39,004 nucleotides of DNA from Bacteroidales bacterium (GTDB taxonomy: Bacteria > Bacteroidota > Bacteroidia > Bacteroidales > VadinHA17): contig JALONT010000028.1 of assembly GCA_025454795.1 (NCBI GenBank), positions 1-39,004 of the forward strand, in the 5' to 3' direction. The position numbers and the translations under genes were made by a program. Below the pieces are notes generated by a model. The model had not been told where the DNA came from and made no database searches. It saw only the letters and a list, made by a program, of their open reading frames with translations. The stretch's first letter is position 1, and every line of letters starts with the position of its first letter. Shown piece by piece: positions 33,993 to 39,004 of this stretch.

Positions 33993-34137
33993 ACCACGTA
34001 GTTGCACAGAGTTACACAGAGCAGGCACGGAGTCAATCTCTCACATTTGAAGGGATCTGGATATTTATTATTCTTACGATCTTGTATTGACATTAAATAA
34101 CAGTGTAACTCGTGCAAGCTCCACGCGACTCCGTGGT
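33993..34137. repeat. inverted-repeat intergenic element
   Basis: Left arm 33993-34034 (starts ACCACGTAGTTGCACAGAG) and right arm 34101-34137 (reverse complement starts ACCACGGAGTCGCGTGGAG) are degenerate inverted copies around a 66-bp AT-rich centre. The left arm also has a 10-nt direct repeat GTTGCACAGA/GTTACACAGA. It resembles a miniature non-coding dispersed element and lies between the POT gene and thrA. No gene is supported in the 343-bp gap. Confidence 0.65.
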
Positions 34138-34240
34138 AAATATTCATTAAGATAATAAAAGTTATTTCTAACACTTAAATGATCCTGAGATGTAATTGAT
34201 TAATATTTGAAATTTAATTATCATATTTATTGATATTCAT

Positions 34241-34248
34241 TATCTTTG
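34241..34248 (+). promoter_or_regulatory. -7 promoter box for the threonine operon
   Basis: TATCTTTG fits TAnnTTTG exactly; the nearest TTTG (34206-34209) is 31 nt away, too far for a standard -33. Transcription would start near 34255, just before the terminator-like hairpin. Confidence 0.4.
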
Positions 34249-34262
34249 TATCTTATTATTCT

Positions 34263-34286
34263 GCATCCTGAGGATGCTTTTTTTTT
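34263..34286 (+). terminator. intrinsic-terminator-like hairpin 15 nt upstream of thrA
   Basis: GCATCC (34263-34268), TGA loop, GGATGC (34272-34277), then nine T (34278-34286). The orientation and position immediately before thrA, on the same strand, suggest either an attenuator in the thrA leader or a terminator for transcripts from upstream. Confidence 0.6.
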
Positions 34287-34301
34287 AAATATAACAGGGA
34301 A

Positions 34302-36734
34302 ATGAAAGTCCTGAAATTTGGTGGTTCATCGGTAGGTACCCCTGATCGTATTCTTGGGGTAATAAAGATAATTGAAGCACAATCTCTGCCATGTGTTGTG
34401 GTTGTATCTGCTTTTCAGGGCGTAACTGATACTCTTATCAATATTGCAGATTTTGCTTCAACAGGGAATGCCGGATATATTGATATTCTTGAGAAGGTTG
34501 TACTGAAGCAAAAGGATTTTGCAGAGATATTGATCGGGAATAATTCAAAAAAAAGAAAACTCCTCGAAGCATTCGAGGGCATTGTAAATGAGCTGAGGGA
34601 GACATGCAGGGGAATCTTTCTTTTAAGGGAAATTACCAGACATTCACTTGATCAGGTATTAAGCAGCGGTGAAAGAATATCTTCATTAATCATAAGCAAT
34701 CTGACTGAAGGCAGCATATTGGCTGATGCACGTGCTTTTATTAAAACCGATTTCAGATCAGGCACTCAGTTAGTTGACTTCAACGTTACCAATCCCCTGA
34801 TTAAAAAGAAATTAATAAAACAGGATCATCTCTATATTATTCCCGGATTCATAGCCAGCAATCTTCAGGGAGAGACAACCACCCTCGGCAGAGGGGGATC
34901 GGACTATACGGCAGCGATAATTGCAGCAGCGCTTAATGCTGATTTCCTTGAGATCTGGACTGATGTTGATGGTTTTATGACTGCGGATCCCAGGATGGTC
35001 GAAAAAGCCTATACAATTGAAAGCCTGACATATGCAGAAGCCATGGAACTTTCACATTTCGGGGCAAAGGTAATCTATACTCCGACTCTTCGTCCTGTAT
35101 TTAAGGAAAGTATTCCGGTCTTAGTCAGGAATACTTTTAATCCGGAATCAAAAGGAACCAGAATCAATCACCGGTCAAAAGATAACAGCCGCAGTCCGAT
35201 TAAGGGCATCTCCTCTATAGATCACATAGATCTGATTACACTCCAGGGCCCGGCAATGGTAGGTGTCACAGGTACTTCAGCAAGGCTGTTTGGTGCTCTG
35301 GCAAAACATAATATAAACATCATTTTAATTACCCAGGCATCATCTGAGTATTCCATAACTTTTGCTGTAAATCCATCAGATTCGAAAATTGCAACAGATT
35401 CAATTATATCAGAGTTTGAACGTGAGATTGCGCAGAACAATGAGCTTAAGATTGTTACAGAAAGAAACCTCTCCATAATTGCCATCGTGGGTGAGAAAAT
35501 GAAAAACACTCCGGGGATATCAGCGACTCTTTTCAGATCCCTTGGCAGAAACGGGATCAATGTTATTGCTACAGCACAGGGTTCTTCTGAGCTTAATATT
35601 TCCGTCGTCATCAGAAATGAAAGTCTTAAGAAAGCGCTCAATGTAATCCATGACGGATTTTTCCTTTCTCCATATAAGGAGATGAACCTGTTCATTGCCG
35701 GTACGGGACTTGTCGGCTCCAGTCTTCTGAAACAGCTTGATAAACAGTCTGAAATTCTATTTAAGGAACACGGATTAAAGGTAAATATCCTGGGCATCAC
35801 CAATTCCAGAAAGATGCTGATCAGCAAAAAAGGAATTGTACCGGGAACATACAAGGAAATACTAAAAAATGAGGGTGACAAAGCTGATCTTTCAGAATTC
35901 ATCCGGAATATCAAAAAGTTGAATCTGAGAAATTCAGTCTTTGTTGATTGCACAGCCGATTCGATGGTTGCTGAAAAATATGCGGAAATCCTGGCGGGCT
36001 ATATTTCTGTCGTGACCGCTAATAAAATCGCATGTTCGTCCGAATATTCCTATTTTCAGAAGCTAAAGGAAATTGCTGCCGAACGTGGGGTCAGGTTTAT
36101 GTACGAAACAACTGTAGGTGCCGGACTTCCTGTAATAAAAACTATTAACGACCTCGTACTGAGTGGTGATAAAGTCTATAAGATAGAGGCTGTGCTTTCA
36201 GGTACTCTGAATTTCATCTTCAATGAGATCAATAAAGATATGCCCCTGAGCCAGGCTATCAGGAAAGCAAAGGAAAAAGGTTATTCAGAACCTGATCCGC
36301 GAATTGATCTGAGTGGTACAGATGTCGTAAGAAAGATTCTTATCCTGGCGCGCGAAGCAGGTTACCGGATTGAGCAAAAAGATGTTAAGGTAAATATGTT
36401 TTTACCCGCTGAGTGCTTCAAAGGTGATCTTAGTAGTTTTTACAAGAAGGTTGAAAAAATAGATGCTGAATTTGAAAAGCAGAGATTAAAGATTTCCAGA
36501 GAGGGTAGAAAATGGAGATTCCTGGCAACACTGGATCAGGGCAATGCAAAAGTTGAGCTGGTTAGTGTAGGTCCGGAACATCCTTCATTCGACCTTGCCG
36601 GAAGCAACAACATTGTTCTGCTCACAACTGAACGTTACCGTGAGCTTCCGATGGTGATAAAAGGCTATGGCGCCGGAGCTGAAGTAACAGCGGCAGGAGT
36701 ATTTGCGGATCTGATGAGAGTTGTGAATGTATAA
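34302..36734 (+). CDS. thrA: bifunctional aspartate kinase / homoserine dehydrogenase I
   Basis: 810 residues, the usual length of the fusion. The aspartokinase domain (1-290) starts LKFGGSSVGTPDRI and holds TTLGRGGSDYTAAII and FLEIWTDVDGFMTADPR. Two ACT domains follow (about 300-460: LITLQGPAMVGVTG, LSIIAIVGEKMKNTPG), the sites of threonine feedback. Homoserine dehydrogenase (about 462-810) shows the NAD(P) motif FIAGTGLVGSSLL (Gly about 467) and the catalytic region TTVGAGLPVIKTINDLVLSGD and SGTLNFIFNE. It catalyses the first and third steps of threonine synthesis. A terminator-like hairpin precedes the start. Confidence 0.96.
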   Translation: MKVLKFGGSSVGTPDRILGVIKIIEAQSLPCVVVVSAFQGVTDTLINIADFASTGNAGYIDILEKVVLKQKDFAEILIGNNSKKRKLLEAFEGIVNELRETCRGIFLLREITRHSLDQVLSSGERISSLIISNLTEGSILADARAFIKTDFRSGTQLVDFNVTNPLIKKKLIKQDHLYIIPGFIASNLQGETTTLGRGGSDYTAAIIAAALNADFLEIWTDVDGFMTADPRMVEKAYTIESLTYAEAMELSHFGAKVIYTPTLRPVFKESIPVLVRNTFNPESKGTRINHRSKDNSRSPIKGISSIDHIDLITLQGPAMVGVTGTSARLFGALAKHNINIILITQASSEYSITFAVNPSDSKIATDSIISEFEREIAQNNELKIVTERNLSIIAIVGEKMKNTPGISATLFRSLGRNGINVIATAQGSSELNISVVIRNESLKKALNVIHDGFFLSPYKEMNLFIAGTGLVGSSLLKQLDKQSEILFKEHGLKVNILGITNSRKMLISKKGIVPGTYKEILKNEGDKADLSEFIRNIKKLNLRNSVFVDCTADSMVAEKYAEILAGYISVVTANKIACSSEYSYFQKLKEIAAERGVRFMYETTVGAGLPVIKTINDLVLSGDKVYKIEAVLSGTLNFIFNEINKDMPLSQAIRKAKEKGYSEPDPRIDLSGTDVVRKILILAREAGYRIEQKDVKVNMFLPAECFKGDLSSFYKKVEKIDAEFEKQRLKISREGRKWRFLATLDQGNAKVELVSVGPEHPSFDLAGSNNIVLLTTERYRELPMVIKGYGAGAEVTAAGVFADLMRVVNV

Positions 36735-36809
36735 CAGGCGGCCGTCGGCAGGCGGCTGGGGGCAGCTAATATTTAAATCCCCTCCCTGGAGGGGTTTGGG
36801 GTGGGTTAA
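36735..36809. repeat. GC-rich repeat and small hairpin between thrA and thrC
   Basis: A GGCGGC/GGCAGGCGGC-rich stretch (36737-36765) is followed by a 7-bp-arm hairpin, CCCCTCC (36779-36785) / GGAGGGG (36788-36794), and TTTGGGGTGGG. It looks like a dispersed intergenic repeat of the genome rather than a terminator (no T-tract). Confidence 0.6.
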
Positions 36810-38177
36810 ATGAAAAAAATAATAATAAAATATTATTCCACTAACCTCAGAGCACCTGAGGTCTCGTTCAGGGAAGCGCTTCTGAAAGGGCTTGCACCGG
36901 ATGGAGGATTATACATGCCCCGTACAATACCGGATCTGAAGAAGTCCTCTATGAACCAATTTTCTTCAATGTCGTATCATGAGATTGCTTTTTGCATCCT
37001 CAATAATTTCCTTAGTTCAGAAATAAATGATGATGACCTTAAGGTACTCTGCCGGGATTCATATAATTTTAAAGTCCCGGTCGAAAAAGTTGCTGACAGG
37101 AATTTCATTCTGAGGCTTGATCAGGGTCCCACGGCATCTTTTAAAGATTTCGCTGTCAGGATGATGGCAAGGCTGATGAACTATTTCGTTTCCATTGACA
37201 ATAAGCGTTATACTATTCTTACTGCTACTTCAGGAGATACCGGAAGTGCTGTTGCAAACGCATTTCATGGTCTGAAGAATATTGACGTTATCATTCTTTT
37301 TCCTTCCGGAGAGGTCTCAGAAACTCAGCGGAAACAGATGACCACCCTGCACGACAACATAAGTGTAATTGCTATTAAAGGAAAATTCGATGACTGCCAG
37401 AGGTTTGTAAAGAGAGCATTCTCTGATACATCTTTAAAAGGGATTTCACTTTCATCTGCGAATTCAATAAACATCGGCAGGTTGCTTCCTCAGTCTGTAT
37501 ATTATTTCTATGCATGGTCGAGGATCGGCGAAAAATCAGGTGAACAGGTTATTTTCAGTGTACCCTCAGGTAACTATGGAAATCTTATGGGTGGTGTATT
37601 TGCAAGGGAAATGGGTCTTCCGGTAAAGAATTTTATCATTTCAGCGAACAGCAATAATGAGGTTCCCGAATACCTCAGGACAGGCACTTATAAGACAATC
37701 AGTCCATCCTTAAACTGTATTTCAAGCGCAATGAATGTGGGACATCCAAGTAATTTTGCCAGGCTGATTGCATTGTACGGTGGAGTAATGAATGAACAAG
37801 GGATAATTCTTAAAAGTCCTGACCTGGAAAGGATGCGGAAGGATTTTTCCGGGTTCTGGGTGACTGATGAGGAGACAAGAGAGACCATATTATCCAGCTA
37901 CAAGAAATCTGGTGTTCTTCTTGAACCTCATGGAGCAGTAGCATGGAAAGGGCTTGAGAGTTATCAAAAGAAATTCCAGTCACAAAATACTACAAATCAG
38001 TCATTTATTTCGCTGGAGACAGCTCATCCGGCTAAGTTTCCGGAAGAGATCAGAAAGATACTGGGAATTACTCCTTCTCTGCCGCTATCACTAACTGAAC
38101 TGGAAAACAAAACAGAAGAGTATATCGAGCTTGAAAATAATTATGAGAAGTTGAAGGAGTTTATACTGAAACACTGA
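36810..38177 (+). CDS. thrC: threonine synthase
   Basis: 455 residues. PLP enzyme: LRLDQGPTASFKDFAVRMMARLM with the Schiff-base Lys112, TATSGDTGSAVANAFHG (phosphate-binding loop), SANSINIGRLLPQSVYYFYAW, VPSGNYGNLMGG, and C-terminal VLLEPHGAVAWKGL. It converts O-phosphohomoserine to threonine. The substrate must come from a homoserine-phosphorylating enzyme; the gene 15 bp downstream is the candidate. Confidence 0.96.
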   Translation: MKKIIIKYYSTNLRAPEVSFREALLKGLAPDGGLYMPRTIPDLKKSSMNQFSSMSYHEIAFCILNNFLSSEINDDDLKVLCRDSYNFKVPVEKVADRNFILRLDQGPTASFKDFAVRMMARLMNYFVSIDNKRYTILTATSGDTGSAVANAFHGLKNIDVIILFPSGEVSETQRKQMTTLHDNISVIAIKGKFDDCQRFVKRAFSDTSLKGISLSSANSINIGRLLPQSVYYFYAWSRIGEKSGEQVIFSVPSGNYGNLMGGVFAREMGLPVKNFIISANSNNEVPEYLRTGTYKTISPSLNCISSAMNVGHPSNFARLIALYGGVMNEQGIILKSPDLERMRKDFSGFWVTDEETRETILSSYKKSGVLLEPHGAVAWKGLESYQKKFQSQNTTNQSFISLETAHPAKFPEEIRKILGITPSLPLSLTELENKTEEYIELENNYEKLKEFILKH

Positions 38178-38192
38178 AACAAAAACTGAGAT

Positions 38193-38795
38193 ATGTATAT
38201 AGTTTGTTCTGACCTTGAAGGGGTCTTTGTACCGGAAATATGGATAAATGTTGCAAAACATACTGGTATTGATGAGTTGAAATTAACAACACGCGACATT
38301 AGTGACTATAATGTTCTGATGAAACGCAGGCTTGAGATCCTTCGTCAGAACAAGCTTACGATACACGACATTCAGCATGTCATATCATATATTAAACCCC
38401 TCCCGGGCGCAAAAGAATTCATTTACTGGCTCCGGAAAAAAACACAGCTCATTGTTGTCTCTGACACATTTACGGAATTTGCTGATCCTCTTATGGAAAA
38501 GCTTGGAAATCCTACACTTTTTTGTCATCATCTGACAATTGACCATCTCGGGATAATACAGGATTACAATCTCAGGCAACCTGATGGTAAAATGAGGGTA
38601 GCAGAAGCACTTCAAAACCTTAATTACAAAGTAATTGGTATCGGAGATTCATATAACGACATTAATATGCTGCGAAAAGCAGATATTGGAATCCTTTACC
38701 GGCCACCGGAAAATGTTATAAGAGATCACGGAGATATACCGACAGCCAGCTCTTATGAGGAAATTAAAAATATCATTTCTGATACTTTACTGTAA
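38193..38795 (+). CDS. thrH: ThrH: phosphoserine phosphatase / homoserine phosphotransferase
   Basis: 200 residues, HAD superfamily. CSDLEGVFVPEIWINVAKHTGIDELKLTTRDISDY is close to Pseudomonas ThrH, with catalytic D7 and E9 (DxE in place of DxD) and the VPEIW motif. VVSDTFTEFADPLMEKLGNPTLFCHHL and GIGDSYNDINMLRKADIGILYRPPENVI complete motifs II-IV. Known ThrH dephosphorylates phosphoserine and can transfer the phosphate to homoserine. Lying after thrA and thrC with no thrB, it probably supplies phosphohomoserine for ThrC. Confidence 0.93.
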   Translation: MYIVCSDLEGVFVPEIWINVAKHTGIDELKLTTRDISDYNVLMKRRLEILRQNKLTIHDIQHVISYIKPLPGAKEFIYWLRKKTQLIVVSDTFTEFADPLMEKLGNPTLFCHHLTIDHLGIIQDYNLRQPDGKMRVAEALQNLNYKVIGIGDSYNDINMLRKADIGILYRPPENVIRDHGDIPTASSYEEIKNIISDTLL

Positions 38796-38858
38796 AAATG
38801 TAGATGATAAAATTATATTTTACATTTACTACTATAGTGAAATGTGTACCTGTATAAA

Positions 38859-38945
38859 ATGAAATTACCTTCAGCCACAAGAAACTGGATCACAATTTTC
38901 GGATCATTAGGGATTTTCGGGAGTAGAGACAAATTTCTAAAATGA
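38859..38945 (+). CDS. possible 28-residue truncated ORF
   Basis: ATG at 38859 starts MKLPSATRNWITIFGSLGIFG and stops at 38943-38945. The first twelve residues resemble, from memory, the start of some Bacteroidota NapC/NirT-type cytochrome c anchors, but the frame ends where the hydrophobic helix should be. It could be a relic or chance. The stop overlaps the stem of the terminator that follows. Confidence 0.2.
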   Translation: MKLPSATRNWITIFGSLGIFGSRDKFLK

Positions 38946-38987
38946 GTAAGATTTTTAACCTGAAGTCTTACTCATTTTTCTTTTTTG
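38939..38987 (+). terminator. strong intrinsic terminator
   Basis: Perfect 13-bp stem AAAATGAGTAAGA (38939-38951) / TCTTACTCATTTT (38966-38978), 14-nt loop, followed by a C-interrupted T-tract (TTTTC TTTTTT, to 38986). It probably ends the threonine operon transcript or the small ORF before it. The stem can also work on the minus strand. Confidence 0.7.
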
Positions 38988-39004
38988 GACAGTGAAGATT
39001 GTGT

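Noticed and set aside
35222-35953. Open frame of 243 codons antisense to thrA
   Set aside because: Lies wholly inside the well-supported thrA coding region; codon pattern is the complement of thrA, no domain recognised.
1-39004. tRNA, rRNA or riboswitch
   Set aside because: No cloverleaf, rRNA motif or known riboswitch core was recognised by eye; a covariance search (tRNAscan-SE, Infernal) would be decisive.

Overview
The window looks like a chromosomal segment from a Bacteroidota species, most likely an anaerobic Bacteroidales/Marinilabiliales-type bacterium. The evidence is a TonB-dependent receptor with an N-terminal carboxypeptidase-regulatory-like domain, a DUF4831 lipoprotein, AT-rich intergenic DNA with few Shine-Dalgarno sequences, and several promoters that fit the Bacteroidota primary-sigma consensus (TTTG, 19-20 nt, TAnnTTTG). 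Genus cannot be set from the sequence alone. I saw no rRNA, tRNA or CRISPR array.

Layout. 1-300: tail of an unrecognised reading frame running into two 55-bp direct repeats. 301-4390: a TonB-dependent receptor with an IS1182-type insertion sequence about 130 bp upstream of its start. 4391-4974: AT-rich spacer and a nested inverted-repeat element with a perfect 21-bp-arm hairpin. 4975-11532: a tight five-gene operon (giant PQQ-type beta-propeller protein, lipoprotein, small single-TM protein, FtsX/MacB-type permease, LolD-type ATPase), which is the best candidate here for an undescribed system. 11539-14650: an OFA-type MFS transporter, a degenerate ROK protein, a CBS-less KdsD-like isomerase and a GbsR/MarR-type regulator. 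14786-19192: a FucP-type sugar transporter, a NahK-like sugar kinase, a transglutaminase-like protein and an FLVCR-like MFS transporter. 19386-23104: a three-subunit biotin-dependent acyl-CoA carboxylase, probably propionyl-CoA. 23140-24597: PepD dipeptidase. 24893-26554: Pit phosphate transporter with its DUF47/PhoU-like partner. 26639-28366: cupin and MFS transporter. 28557-31933: secreted thioredoxin-fold protein, DUF4831 lipoprotein, and bifunctional NAD(P)HX repair enzyme. 32105-33958: POT peptide transporter. 34302-38795: threonine operon thrA-thrC-thrH.

Metabolic theme. The genes suggest a peptide- and sugar-using heterotroph: peptide uptake (POT) with cytoplasmic dipeptide hydrolysis (PepD), sugar import with phosphorylation, and propionyl/methylmalonyl-CoA interconversion. 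Threonine synthesis appears to use a ThrH-type homoserine phosphotransferase; no thrB is present in the operon.

The most unusual DNA-level signal is a set of intergenic arrays with a strict 7-nt period but different sequences (AAAGAYA, GGTGCTG, GGYAYGC, AGCAACG). They lie directly after stop codons or between convergent genes. One pair forms a near-perfect bidirectional terminator-like hairpin.
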